NCBI GenBank assembly: GCA_964342825.1
Contig: CAYFHO010000018.1
Span: 1-64,000 of the forward strand
Origin: AAA164-E04 sp964342825
Lineage (GTDB): Bacteria > Verrucomicrobiota > Verrucomicrobiia > Limisphaerales > AAA164-E04
DNA length: 64,000 bases
Direction of reading: 5' to 3'
Below the pieces are notes generated by a model. That model was given only the letters and a program-made list of their open reading frames with translations, had not been told where the DNA came from and did no database searches. This document shows, one piece after another, positions 8,590 through 17,651 of this stretch. How positions within the stretch are numbered: the stretch's first letter is position 1; each line of letters begins with the position of its first letter. Made by a program: the position numbers and the translations under genes.

Positions 8590-9588
8590 TTAGTCCTTCT
8601 CATCTGATGATTTTGGATACATGGCAGGACAGACACCCAGCTTCTGGCAAAAAGCATGACTGAAATGACTCGGGCTGTTGTAACCTACTTCGAAAGCTGC
8701 TTCGGTTACATTGCATTGTCCTGTTCTCAACAATTCAGCCGCTCTCTCGATGCGAATTTCGCGAATATATTGTGGGATGGTGAGGCCCACCTCTTTTGAA
8801 AATGTTCGACTCAAGTAATAAGGGCTGCACCCCACCTTGGAGGCCAGGTCTTGAAGGGTCGGTGGATCTGAAATTCTTTCTTTGAGTAACTGCTTGGTCC
8901 GAGTTACCCGGTCGGCGGTCACTCGTTTTTGGCGCGAGCAAAACAATTCTTTCCCGGAGGTTTGAAAAAAGACATCTGCCGATAATTCCAGCGCTTTCGC
9001 CCGAAACCACAGAGCTCGAGCTGCGGCAATGACTGGGGGATTGTGCAGTGTCGTCGCCAATTCTCGCATCGAAGCGTGAAAAGGTTTCGAATCGCCTAGA
9101 GTTCCCTCTGGAATAGCATTTGCAACGATTGCTGCAGCAACAGGATGCAGGTTGCCGCTTGCATTTGGTAGACTATTGGAGATGAATTTTTTTCCGAGTT
9201 GAAAGTGGATGAAGTTATGATTGGATTTTTGAAATTGAACTTCAAATGGGTGCACGTTTGCATAGAGCACCGCGTAAGCATTTTTTTCCACTGGATAACT
9301 CAAATTGGAAGTCTTGATCGAGAACTGATCCCCTAAATTGATCCATACGTCTACGAAACATGGTAGCGGTTCGAATCGACAAAAAGTGTCGGTTTTTAAA
9401 TTAAATTTGTAACTCGAAATTTTAAAGCCAGCCGGATCGAGCGCGCCAAAAAGTTCCAGCTGAGTTTTGCTCAACCAGCTTGGTTTGCCCAAATCACTTG
9501 TGTTGTTCTTAGTGTTTCTCACTGAAATTATCAAAGATTGGCACCACCAGTTCGGGATGAATTCGACCTGACGATCGACTGTCGTCAC
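8590..9588 (-). CDS. AraC-family transcriptional regulator
   Basis: The last 100 residues (about 228-325) contain the double helix-turn-helix of AraC/XylS regulators. 'TLQDLASKVGCSPYYLSRTFSKE' forms the first motif region, and 'NVTEAAFEVGYNSPSHFSHAFCQ' the second with its conserved GY-S-FS-FK-like spacing. The N-terminal 210 residues should be the effector-binding part but do not show a cupin signature I can name. It heads a three-gene minus-strand operon (regulator, CBM48-type protein, Kelch protein) and is divergent from the Tat-exported propeller gene at 9849. The 260-base intergenic region is the expected place for its operator; no direct repeat stands out there. Confidence 0.9.
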   Translation of the reverse strand: MTTVDRQVEFIPNWWCQSLIISVRNTKNNTSDLGKPSWLSKTQLELFGALDPAGFKISSYKFNLKTDTFCRFEPLPCFVDVWINLGDQFSIKTSNLSYPVEKNAYAVLYANVHPFEVQFQKSNHNFIHFQLGKKFISNSLPNASGNLHPVAAAIVANAIPEGTLGDSKPFHASMRELATTLHNPPVIAAARALWFRAKALELSADVFFQTSGKELFCSRQKRVTADRVTRTKQLLKERISDPPTLQDLASKVGCSPYYLSRTFSKEVGLTIPQYIREIRIERAAELLRTGQCNVTEAAFEVGYNSPSHFSHAFCQKLGVCPAMYPKSSDEKD

Positions 9589-9848
9589 GGCTGTCAGACT
9601 GGTGTCTTTCTCAGTCCTATTAACCTGTCACGACCATACAACCAGAAGATACTGTTATCAACTATTTATTGAGACTGAGTCGCATTAAGGAGGGTGCCCT
9701 ATCTTTTCACACTTTGATTTTTAGAAAGTTACATGACAAAAACCTTAGTCCAGGATTAAGGTTGAGTGACTTTATGTGTGAGGAACACAGGAAAATGCCT
9801 TCCAATGATTCTCTTGGATTTTTCATCATCTCATTCTTTAATGGTCTC

Positions 9849-11180
9849 ATGCATCGACGTTCATTTCTGAAACATTCGGCATTGATGGCCTGTTCCGTTT
9901 ACCCAGTTCTTCATTCTTTTGGTGCAAAGGCTTGGGGGCAATCTGATCGGCAGGAATTTGATGTCATCCCGGTGACCGGTGGAGAAAAGCAACATTGGTT
10001 TGGTTACTACGACAAGTGGCAGATAGATCCCAGTGGGCGGTATGCTCTGGGAGGTGAAGTGGATACTTTTTTTCGATCACCCACACCAGAGGATGTGCTT
10101 CATATTGGATTGATTGATCTTGAAAACGGAAATACCTGGAAAAGGATCGGGCAATCCACATCATGGGGCTGGCAACAGGGGTGTATGCTTCAATGGATAC
10201 CCGGCTCCTCTGAAGAGGTGATTTGGAATGATCATGGAGAAGGAGGATTTGTCAGTCATGTGCATCATATCAAAACAGGCCAAACCCGCACTCTCCCAAG
10301 AGCGGTTTACACCCTGAGTCCCGACGGGAAATTTGCATTGTGTGTTGATTTTGATCGATTGCAGTATTTCCGCCCTGGTTATGGTTATCCTGCTCAGAAT
10401 CCTGTTGATGCCTGGCCTAAAGCGCCCTCTGATTCCGGGATTTACCGCATGGATCTTCAAACGGGAGAATCCAGCCTCATCCTGTCATTTGAACAGATTG
10501 CAGCTTTTCATCGCCCCGAAGGATCGGTGAAAGACAATTTTCATTGGTTTAATCACCTGCTGATCAACCCGTCCGGAACCAGGTTTATTTTTCTGAATCG
10601 CTCACGCCCTGTGGGTTCCTACGACGAAATGACCGATTACATTAAGAAAAATCCGGGAGCCAGGACAGGATTCAGTCGACATTATGTGACGCGGGCATTG
10701 ACCGCCAACACGGATGGTTCAGAGGTGTATCCTCTTAACGACAGCGGGAGTTTTTCCCATTTTATTTGGAAAGGGGATGATACCATTTGTGCCTGGGCGG
10801 TGCCTGAAGGTCAGAGCAGGGCCGCTTTCTTTGAATTCCCGGATTTAAGCAAGGAATCGTCTCAGGTTGGTAAGGGGATCATGACACGCAATGGCCACAA
10901 CACTTATGTTCCCGGAACGAACTACGAATGGATTCTGAACGATACTTATCCCGGAGGAAAAGAACGTTTACAGGAATTGTATCTGTATCACACCCCGTCC
11001 AAACGGAAGGTAACTCTCGGGAAATTTCATGAACCTTCCCGCTTCACGGGAGAATGGCGTTGCGATTTACATCCTCGTTGTAATCAACAGGGGACAAGAG
11101 TCTTCTTTGATTCAACCCATGAAGGAGGCAGGAGGCAGATGTACTCGATCGATATCTCGAATATCATTCAGGCGGAATGA
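9849..11180 (+). CDS. Tat-exported TolB-like beta-propeller protein
   Basis: The preferred ATG at 9849 places a twin-arginine signal at the very N-terminus (M-H-R-R-S-F-L-K, Arg3-Arg4, then a hydrophobic stretch to about residue 28). The longer reading frame from TTG at 9669 would put 60 unrelated residues in front. The mature part begins with the distinctive 'HWFGYYDKWQIDPSGRYAL', followed by repeated 'LSPDGKFAL', 'INPSGTRFIFLN' and 'CNQQGTRVFFDSTHEGG' blades, as in TolB/WD40-like or oligogalacturonate-lyase-like propellers. I see no confirmed catalytic residues. Divergent orientation from the AraC regulator suggests shared control. Confidence 0.7.
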   Translation: MHRRSFLKHSALMACSVYPVLHSFGAKAWGQSDRQEFDVIPVTGGEKQHWFGYYDKWQIDPSGRYALGGEVDTFFRSPTPEDVLHIGLIDLENGNTWKRIGQSTSWGWQQGCMLQWIPGSSEEVIWNDHGEGGFVSHVHHIKTGQTRTLPRAVYTLSPDGKFALCVDFDRLQYFRPGYGYPAQNPVDAWPKAPSDSGIYRMDLQTGESSLILSFEQIAAFHRPEGSVKDNFHWFNHLLINPSGTRFIFLNRSRPVGSYDEMTDYIKKNPGARTGFSRHYVTRALTANTDGSEVYPLNDSGSFSHFIWKGDDTICAWAVPEGQSRAAFFEFPDLSKESSQVGKGIMTRNGHNTYVPGTNYEWILNDTYPGGKERLQELYLYHTPSKRKVTLGKFHEPSRFTGEWRCDLHPRCNQQGTRVFFDSTHEGGRRQMYSIDISNIIQAE

Positions 11181-11217
11181 TAACATTTTTTTGCAGCTTG
11201 TTTTTTGTTTCTGACAA

Positions 11218-11245
11218 GCATGGAGATATGCTGGATATTCCATGC
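11218..11245. other. Inverted repeat ahead of the ECF sigma operon
   Basis: GCATGGA-G-ATAT (11218-11229) and ATATTCCATGC (11235-11245) can form an eleven-pair hairpin with a single bulged G and the loop GCTGG. No T run follows, so it is not an ordinary terminator. It lies 38 bases after the stop of the upstream propeller gene and about 215 bases before the sigma gene. The other 279 intergenic bases show nothing clear apart from T-rich tracts at 11184-11210. Confidence 0.35.
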
Positions 11246-11459
11246 CATTAAACCCATCTGGAAATGAGTCGTGAAAGACCTCCTGGTTTATCAATCTAAC
11301 CAGCAAGATTTCATCCATATTGTGAGCAAGCCCTGACCCATCAGTTCTTTGCTCGAGCGACCCGGTTTGTGAATCAATTCGACCTGCGATTATGGATGAC
11401 TCAAAAACTGGGGGTAACCTTTTTCCAGAATCTGCCATTCAAAAGAAAGACAAGCATTC

Positions 11460-12041
11460 ATGGAATTCGAACCTCATCCAGTTGAGTCGTTGATCAAGCG
11501 TGCTAAACGTGGTGATCGTCAAGCCTTTTGCGATATAGTGCGAATGTATCAGCAACCTATTCGGGCTTGGGCGGCTGCACATTGTTTTCTCGGGGGAGAT
11601 CCTGACGATGTAGCGCAAAAAACCTTCTTGGCTGCATACCACCGGCTTACGGATTTCAAAACAGGTACCAATTTCAGAGCTTGGCTGTTCACTATCGCGC
11701 GCTATCAAATGATGACTGAGTCCACCCGATCACGTAGACTGGCCGACTATCATAATCGATTTGCTCCCGATCTCCTGGACCGCGAACTTGAGCGGAGGGT
11801 GAAAGAAGAACCCCCGGAACTTGTAGTCCAACGGCTCAAGGCTCTCCATCAATGTGTTGAAGGATTGAGTGACGCGTCTCAGAAGCTTCTCAAATGGCGG
11901 TATTACGAAGCCATACCACTCTCGGAGATGGCAGAGCGTACGGAGCGCTCAGTCGGCGCCATTAAAAAACAACTATTTTTGATTCGCCAAAAATTGCAAT
12001 CCTGCATCAATGCCCAAATCCCTGACACTAAGGAAACATGA
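11460..12041 (+). CDS. ECF RNA polymerase sigma factor, Rhodopirellula/Verrucomicrobium family
   Basis: This short sigma-70 protein has region 2 at about residues 22-95 ('DPDDVAQKTFLAAYHRLTDF', 'NFRAWLFTIARYQMM') and region 4 at about 135-185 ('QKLLKWRYYEAIPLSEMAERTERSVGAIKKQL'). The DDVAQKTF and FRAWL wording matches the Rhodopirellula/Verrucomicrobium ECF family. It overlaps the FecR-like gene by four bases (ATGA at 12038-12041), so translation of the two is coupled. In such pairs the FecR-like protein usually controls the sigma factor from the membrane. The gene opens a plus-strand run of fourteen genes to 35968, which it may transcribe wholly or in part. Confidence 0.93.
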   Translation: MEFEPHPVESLIKRAKRGDRQAFCDIVRMYQQPIRAWAAAHCFLGGDPDDVAQKTFLAAYHRLTDFKTGTNFRAWLFTIARYQMMTESTRSRRLADYHNRFAPDLLDRELERRVKEEPPELVVQRLKALHQCVEGLSDASQKLLKWRYYEAIPLSEMAERTERSVGAIKKQLFLIRQKLQSCINAQIPDTKET

Positions 12042-13696
12042 AAATCCCTGACAAATTCGAAGCACTGTGGACTGATTTTCTGGAGGGGGAACTCGATCAA
12101 GCCGGAATGAACCTTTTGCGGGAAATGCTTGATGATGACAGCGGATTGCAAAAACACGCCGGTGATCTCTATGAAACACATCGTTTGCTGGGAGCCATGC
12201 ATACCGCCCACCAGGGCGAAGTGGAAGAGTTTGTGGCGAACTTCCAGGTCAAATTGACTGAATCGGATCAAGATTTTGTCGATAAAGTTGATGCTCAATT
12301 ACCACTGGAGTCACTCGTTAAGCCAACATTCAACCCCTGGATGGCAATTGCCGCCCTGTTGATGCTCCTTCTGGTAACTTTCGTTTTGATGAAATCTAAA
12401 CCCTCTCCGGATCATGGGCTTGCGTTGCATCAACCTGAGCATGTGGCTACTCTAATCCTTACAGATCAATGCGAATGGAAGGGATCACACCCCATTGAAG
12501 GTGGGCGTTTGCAAGCTGGATCTCTGACTCTCGTCAAAGGAACAGCGGTTCTGCGTTTCGATGGCGGAGCGGAATTGGTAATAAAATCACCAAGCCAAAT
12601 CGACCTTGAATCTGCAGGCAGTGCTCGGTTGGTTCAGGGCGAGGTTCTTGTGCGGGCACCAGAACAAGCAGCTGGTTTCACTCTCATGACTGAAACCAGT
12701 GAAATCGTGGATTTGGGCACTGAGTTTGCCGTCAAAGTGGAACAGACAGGATCCACGGAGCTCCAGGTCTTGGATGGCGCGGTGGAATATCGCAATACAG
12801 GAACGACCCGCCTTGATTCAAAACGACTGAACGCAGGCAGAGCCATTCTACTCAAAACTACCGGTGAAGAGATGCCATTGCAACTTTTTCAAAAATTTCG
12901 CTTTGACGATTATGTCCAGGCAGCGAGCCCTATTGCTTCAAACTCGTCTCTCATTGCTTTCGAAGATTTTAATTATCCTGCGGGTGATCATTCAAACGAT
13001 CAACTTAACGGAGGAGTCGGTTGGTCTGGAGCGTGGCGATTGCGTAAGGAAGCAGAACGCATGAAGCCAGGTGTGGACATAACTCGTTGGATTAGTATTC
13101 GTGACTGGTCACTTCCATTTGGCCGTTTTATAAAACAGAATTCCGCCGCCATCGTGTTTCCAGAAGGATTCCACGTGCGAATGCGTCCGATGGCAAGTCC
13201 TATCGATATGAGTCAGGATCGTGTGGTTTATATAAGTATGCTGACACACATTCCGAAACCTAAGACGCGTGATGCTGCAAAACAGGAATCTGCCATTCGA
13301 TTGACCCTTCGCTCTACCGATGATTATTGGGGGGATGCGCTCAGTTTTGGGCTGCATCGTAGTATGAGACCTCAGGTTCAGGTGGGGCGGGGAGTCGGTT
13401 TTCGAAGCCTTCAATCGGTCGAGGAAGGACAAAGTGTTTTGTTCGTGGCAAAAATCACTGCAAGCCAATTCCCTCAGGATGAGGTTTCATTTCACGTCTT
13501 CAGTTTAAAAGAAACTCTACCAGTCATTGAACCCGGAGATTGGCATGTGACCACTCGTCAATTTCGCAATGATGCCAAACTGGATTTATTGCTCTTAACA
13601 TCTCAGGGACCGGAACCGCGTTTGGTTGACGAATTACGCATTGGCGCAACCTGGCGTTCGGTTGTACCTGTTCAATCCACTCTGGTAGCAAGATAA
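12038..13696 (+). CDS. FecR-like transmembrane protein with C-terminal LamG-like domain
   Basis: The order is an acidic cytoplasmic N-terminus (residues 1-95, 'LWTDFLEGELD', able to hold a sigma factor), one membrane helix (about 100-118), a periplasmic FecR domain (about 140-260; 'GTAVLRFDGGAELVI', 'ARLVQGEVLVRAPE', 'IVDLGTEFAVKVE') and a C-terminal concanavalin/LamG-like region ('FEDFNYPAGDHSNDQLNGG', about 308 to the end). This is the common sigma-regulator design of Verrucomicrobiota and Planctomycetota. The outer domain may sense a carbohydrate, which fits the genes behind it, but the ligand is unknown. Confidence 0.88.
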   Translation: MKIPDKFEALWTDFLEGELDQAGMNLLREMLDDDSGLQKHAGDLYETHRLLGAMHTAHQGEVEEFVANFQVKLTESDQDFVDKVDAQLPLESLVKPTFNPWMAIAALLMLLLVTFVLMKSKPSPDHGLALHQPEHVATLILTDQCEWKGSHPIEGGRLQAGSLTLVKGTAVLRFDGGAELVIKSPSQIDLESAGSARLVQGEVLVRAPEQAAGFTLMTETSEIVDLGTEFAVKVEQTGSTELQVLDGAVEYRNTGTTRLDSKRLNAGRAILLKTTGEEMPLQLFQKFRFDDYVQAASPIASNSSLIAFEDFNYPAGDHSNDQLNGGVGWSGAWRLRKEAERMKPGVDITRWISIRDWSLPFGRFIKQNSAAIVFPEGFHVRMRPMASPIDMSQDRVVYISMLTHIPKPKTRDAAKQESAIRLTLRSTDDYWGDALSFGLHRSMRPQVQVGRGVGFRSLQSVEEGQSVLFVAKITASQFPQDEVSFHVFSLKETLPVIEPGDWHVTTRQFRNDAKLDLLLLTSQGPEPRLVDELRIGATWRSVVPVQSTLVAR

Positions 13697-13753
13697 ATAC
13701 ATTCACCTTTGTTTTAATACTCCATTCCAATTGCCAAATCTATTCGAGAACTT

Positions 13754-16324
13754 ATGATTTCATATCCCCATCCACGGTTCTATTTGCCCACACTTTTGAT
13801 GCTTGTAGGGCTGTGCTTTCCCTCCTCTATGAAGTCGCTTGCTTCTGAAACCAGGTTTGTGGCGACCTTCTTAGATCAATACTGCATTGATTGCCACGAT
13901 GAAGAGATGAAGGAAGGAGATTTGGATTTAACCGCATTGGAGTTTGATGTGCGAAATCCTTCGGCATTGGATCGTTGGGTCGATGTTTATGATCGAGTGA
14001 TGTCGGGCGAGATGCCGCCCAAGAAAAAAAACAGGCCCGAGGTCATGGATAAAGAAGCCTTTTTATCCCAACTTGAGCGGCAATTATTTGATGCAAACGA
14101 GCAGGAGCGAAATCTCATCGGGCGAGCGGAATTACGCAGGTTGAATCGATCCGAGTATGCTCATTCATTGCAAGAAATACTCGACCTGCCGTACCTGGAC
14201 ATTGAAGGCATGTTGCCTCCGGATGGATTGGCCCATGGGTTTTCAAAAAGTGCCGATGCGCTGGATTTTTCGCATGTGATGGTGTCACGTTATATGGAAG
14301 TCGCGGATCATGCTCTTTGGCAAGCGGTAGCACCCAGGGTACATGCTCAGCCGAAATTGACCATTCGCAGTGAACTCAAAAGCACGGACGGCGTCAAAAA
14401 TACGCTCCAAACATTGTTTGTACAACTGAAGCATGGGACGGCCATGCCTCTAATTGGGCAGGCCCTGGACCCTACTCTGGAGGTGGATCGAGGAGATTTT
14501 AAAAAACGCTATCCCGGTTACGTGAAAGATCCTCCGCCCTATTTCGACGGAGTGGCGACGTTCATGAATCAACGTGCCAACCACAACATTGTGATCAAGC
14601 CCTTCAAGATCAAACAAAGTGGATATTATAAATTACGGGTTCACGGTTTTGCCTTGCTGAATGATCACGGTAAGCTTCTGCCAAGTAACCGAACGGAGAC
14701 GATTGCTTTTTACGTCCCCAATGGCCGGCTTTTGGGGCGGTGCGATCTTCCTCCCAATGAACCTGCGACGAGTGAGGTCAAGGTATGGTTGGAGGAGGGG
14801 GAACCTGTGGAATACCTGGCGGTATCGGTGCCTAACAAGGAGTTCAAGTTTAATCGGAAGGATGACCTGTTTCGCTGGCGGCATTTCAAAGCGAATGGAG
14901 TTGGATTGCAGTGGTTTGAATTGGAAGGTCCCCTGGCCGCCACCTGGCCGCCGGAAAGTCATAAACGACTCTTTGGTGAGCTGCCTTTGAAATTTACACC
15001 AGAACTTCAGGCAAACGGATTGAATTATGAGGTGGTTTCACTCGATCCACTGAAAGACGCTCGTCTTTTGTTGGAAGCCTTTTTAGACCGAGCAATTCGC
15101 CGCCCGGTTTTGGAAGAAGATTTTGAGATTCCAATGGTTTTAATTAAACAGAAGCTTGATCTAGGAGCTTCCTTCATGGATGCCATGCTTGCCGGTTATC
15201 GCGCCGTTTTGTCTTCTCCAGACTTCCTGATCAGAGAAGAGCATCCCGGTCCGCTCAATCATTGGTCCTTGGCAAATCGTCTCTCTTTTTTTCTTTGGAA
15301 TTCGCCCCCGGATGAGACTTTGCTTGAAGCTGCCAAAGATGGTTCGCTTCTAACTGAAGCGGGCTTGTTGGTTCAAATTCATCGAATGTTGAATGACCCA
15401 AAGGTTATGCGATTTGTTAAGCATTTCCTCGATTACTGGTTGGATCTCAGGAAAATTCAACTCACCGAACCCGACGAAAACCTTTATCCCGAATACAATG
15501 CCCTGCTCACCGAATCCATGGTTGAGGAATCTCATGCCTTTTTCCTGGAAATGCTCCGAAATAACCTCGGGATCTCCAGTTTTATAGACTCCGATTTCAT
15601 CATGATCAATCAACGACTTGCCCGGCTTTATCAAATTCCAGAAGTGCATGGTTCCAAATTAAGAAGGGTCTCTCTGGGGAGAGACAGTGTTCGAGGAGGT
15701 TTGGTGACACAGGCAAGTTTACTGAAATTAACCGCCAATGGAACGACCACGTCTCCGGTAGTACGCGGGACGTTCTTGTTAAGCCGGATCTTAGGGGATC
15801 CACCTCCTCCGCCTCCCCCCGCTGTTCCTGCCGTGGATCCGGATATCAGCGGGGCCACGACCATTCGTGAACAATTAAGACGTCACCGTGAAGATCCTGC
15901 TTGTGCCACTTGCCATCAGAAAATTGATCCACCAGGATTTGCCCTGGAATCTTTTGATGTCATGGGAGGTTTTCGAACGCATTATCGCGCATCGGTTGGA
16001 CAAGGTGAAGCAGGTGTTGATCTGAAAATAAACGGAAAACCTGTTCAGTACAAAATAGGGCCCAAGGTGGACAGCACGGGCGTTCTGCCAGATGGATCCC
16101 ATTTTGAAAACATGAATGAATTGCGTTCTCTGTTGAGTAAACGAGAACCACAGATCGCGCGCCACTTTCTGGAACAGCTGGTGGTCTATGCGACCGGCGC
16201 TCCCGTGCAATTTGTGGATCGCCCTGTGATGAATCAGATCATGGAGCATTTAAAATCCGAACATTACGGACTGCGTTCCATGATCATCGAATTGGTCAAA
16301 AGTGATTTATTTAAAAGAAAATAA
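13754..16324 (+). CDS. Multi-domain cytochrome-type protein (PSCyt1-DUF1587-DUF1595-DUF1592-DUF1588-DUF1585)
   Basis: A Sec signal (residues about 10-31) is followed by a PSCyt1-type haem site CIDCH (44-48). DUF1587 ('RAELRRLNRSEYAHSLQEIL') comes next, then an insert that looks like a carbohydrate-binding beta-sandwich (about 190-400). DUF1595 ('LDRAIRRPVLEEDF') and DUF1592 ('WSLANRLSFFLWNSPPDETLL') follow. DUF1588 holds a second haem motif CATCH (717-721), and DUF1585 ends the protein. The 856 residues are normal for this architecture. It should be a periplasmic c-type cytochrome whose substrate is not established in the family. The DUF1552 partner starts 10 bases downstream, the usual arrangement. 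Confidence 0.9.
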   Translation: MISYPHPRFYLPTLLMLVGLCFPSSMKSLASETRFVATFLDQYCIDCHDEEMKEGDLDLTALEFDVRNPSALDRWVDVYDRVMSGEMPPKKKNRPEVMDKEAFLSQLERQLFDANEQERNLIGRAELRRLNRSEYAHSLQEILDLPYLDIEGMLPPDGLAHGFSKSADALDFSHVMVSRYMEVADHALWQAVAPRVHAQPKLTIRSELKSTDGVKNTLQTLFVQLKHGTAMPLIGQALDPTLEVDRGDFKKRYPGYVKDPPPYFDGVATFMNQRANHNIVIKPFKIKQSGYYKLRVHGFALLNDHGKLLPSNRTETIAFYVPNGRLLGRCDLPPNEPATSEVKVWLEEGEPVEYLAVSVPNKEFKFNRKDDLFRWRHFKANGVGLQWFELEGPLAATWPPESHKRLFGELPLKFTPELQANGLNYEVVSLDPLKDARLLLEAFLDRAIRRPVLEEDFEIPMVLIKQKLDLGASFMDAMLAGYRAVLSSPDFLIREEHPGPLNHWSLANRLSFFLWNSPPDETLLEAAKDGSLLTEAGLLVQIHRMLNDPKVMRFVKHFLDYWLDLRKIQLTEPDENLYPEYNALLTESMVEESHAFFLEMLRNNLGISSFIDSDFIMINQRLARLYQIPEVHGSKLRRVSLGRDSVRGGLVTQASLLKLTANGTTTSPVVRGTFLLSRILGDPPPPPPPAVPAVDPDISGATTIREQLRRHREDPACATCHQKIDPPGFALESFDVMGGFRTHYRASVGQGEAGVDLKINGKPVQYKIGPKVDSTGVLPDGSHFENMNELRSLLSKREPQIARHFLEQLVVYATGAPVQFVDRPVMNQIMEHLKSEHYGLRSMIIELVKSDLFKRK

Positions 16325-16334
16325 TTAGACACCT

Positions 16335-17630
16335 ATGCAAATTCCCTATTTTGCTACACGTAAAGCCCTTCCGAGACGTTCCTTTTTGAAGGCAGCCGGA
16401 ACCACCCTTGCCTTGCCTTTTCTGGATGCGATGCTGCCAGCTTTCGCTTCCGGAAGTTCAATTCCTGGTCCACCTCGAAGAATGGTGGCCATCAATATCG
16501 ATCTCGGATTCATGCCTGATGAGTTTTTTCCGGAAACGGCAGGTGCGGATTACCCTTTATCCCCTCATCTGAAAGTCATTGAAAAGCATCGCCATCAATT
16601 TACGGTTTTCAGCGGCCTTTCACACCCTGAAGTGGATGGGGGACATGCCGCCGATGTTTCCTTTTTAACCGGGGCACCGCATCCAAATTCTACTGGTTTC
16701 CGTAATTCCATTTCATTGGACCAATATGCCGCACAACACATCGGGCACTTGACCCGGTTTCCGACTCTGAATCTTCGAGTGGGGCCCGGTGATGGATCAC
16801 TTGCTTACACCGGAGACGGAGTCAGGATTCCTTCGGAAGAAAAACCCTCCAGTGTTTTTCGAAAACTGTTTGTCCAGGGATCTCCTGCGGAAGTTGAGGC
16901 ACAGGTTAGAAAACTGCGCGAAGGACAGAGTCTTATGGATTCTTTCAGTAGCAGGATTCAGGCTTTGCAACGGAATGTCAGCGGTCCGGACAAGGATAGG
17001 CTTGAACAGTATTTCACATCGGTTCGAGAGGTTGAACAACGACTCGTCATTAATGAAGAATGGGAAAAACTACCCAAGCCCCAGATTGAGCATCCACTTC
17101 CCAGAGATGTTTCTGATCCGGGTGCCCTGGTTCAGCGAACGCGCAATATGTACGATTTGACTCGACTCGCTTTGGAAACCGATTCCACCCGATTGGTCAC
17201 CATACTCGTCACGCAGGGGTTTAACCCCAAAGTCAATCTTCCAGGAGTCACCTTGCCCCATCACGCACTGACCCATCAGAGCCAACAAGCGGAATCTCGT
17301 GAACAGCTGAGGGTCATTGAAGAAGCCCAGATGGGCGAACTCGGACGATTGCTCTCTGGATTGGATGAAACAAGCGAATCGGACACTACCTTGTTAAAAC
17401 AAACCATGGTACTTCAAGGCAGTGCGATGGGACATGCAGGCCGGCATGATAACAGTAATCTTCCTGTCTTGTTGGCGGGCGGAGGGTTTAAGCATGGCCA
17501 GCACCTTGCCTTTGATCGAAAAAATAATACACCTTTCGCAAATGTTTTTGTGAGCATGCTTCAACAGCTTGGTATAGAAGCTTCGCAGTTTTCCTCAGGG
17601 AAACAAACATTGACGGGTTTGGAAATCTAA
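16335..17630 (+). CDS. DUF1552 protein, Tat-exported
   Basis: The N-terminus carries a twin-arginine signal (R14-R15-S-F-L-K followed by a hydrophobic stretch to about residue 37). The 431-residue body matches DUF1552, with 'MVAINIDLGFMPDEFFP' at the start of the fold, 'FSGLSHPEVDGGHAADVSFL' and 'HAGRHDNSNLPVLLAGGGF' with conserved histidines. DUF1552 proteins are found beside the DUF1587-DUF1592 cytochromes, as here, and are presumed functional partners. Tat export implies folding, perhaps with a metal, before transport. The reaction is unknown. Confidence 0.9.
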   Translation: MQIPYFATRKALPRRSFLKAAGTTLALPFLDAMLPAFASGSSIPGPPRRMVAINIDLGFMPDEFFPETAGADYPLSPHLKVIEKHRHQFTVFSGLSHPEVDGGHAADVSFLTGAPHPNSTGFRNSISLDQYAAQHIGHLTRFPTLNLRVGPGDGSLAYTGDGVRIPSEEKPSSVFRKLFVQGSPAEVEAQVRKLREGQSLMDSFSSRIQALQRNVSGPDKDRLEQYFTSVREVEQRLVINEEWEKLPKPQIEHPLPRDVSDPGALVQRTRNMYDLTRLALETDSTRLVTILVTQGFNPKVNLPGVTLPHHALTHQSQQAESREQLRVIEEAQMGELGRLLSGLDETSESDTTLLKQTMVLQGSAMGHAGRHDNSNLPVLLAGGGFKHGQHLAFDRKNNTPFANVFVSMLQQLGIEASQFSSGKQTLTGLEI

Positions 17631-17651
17631 CCGCTTGAGAAATTCCCAAAG

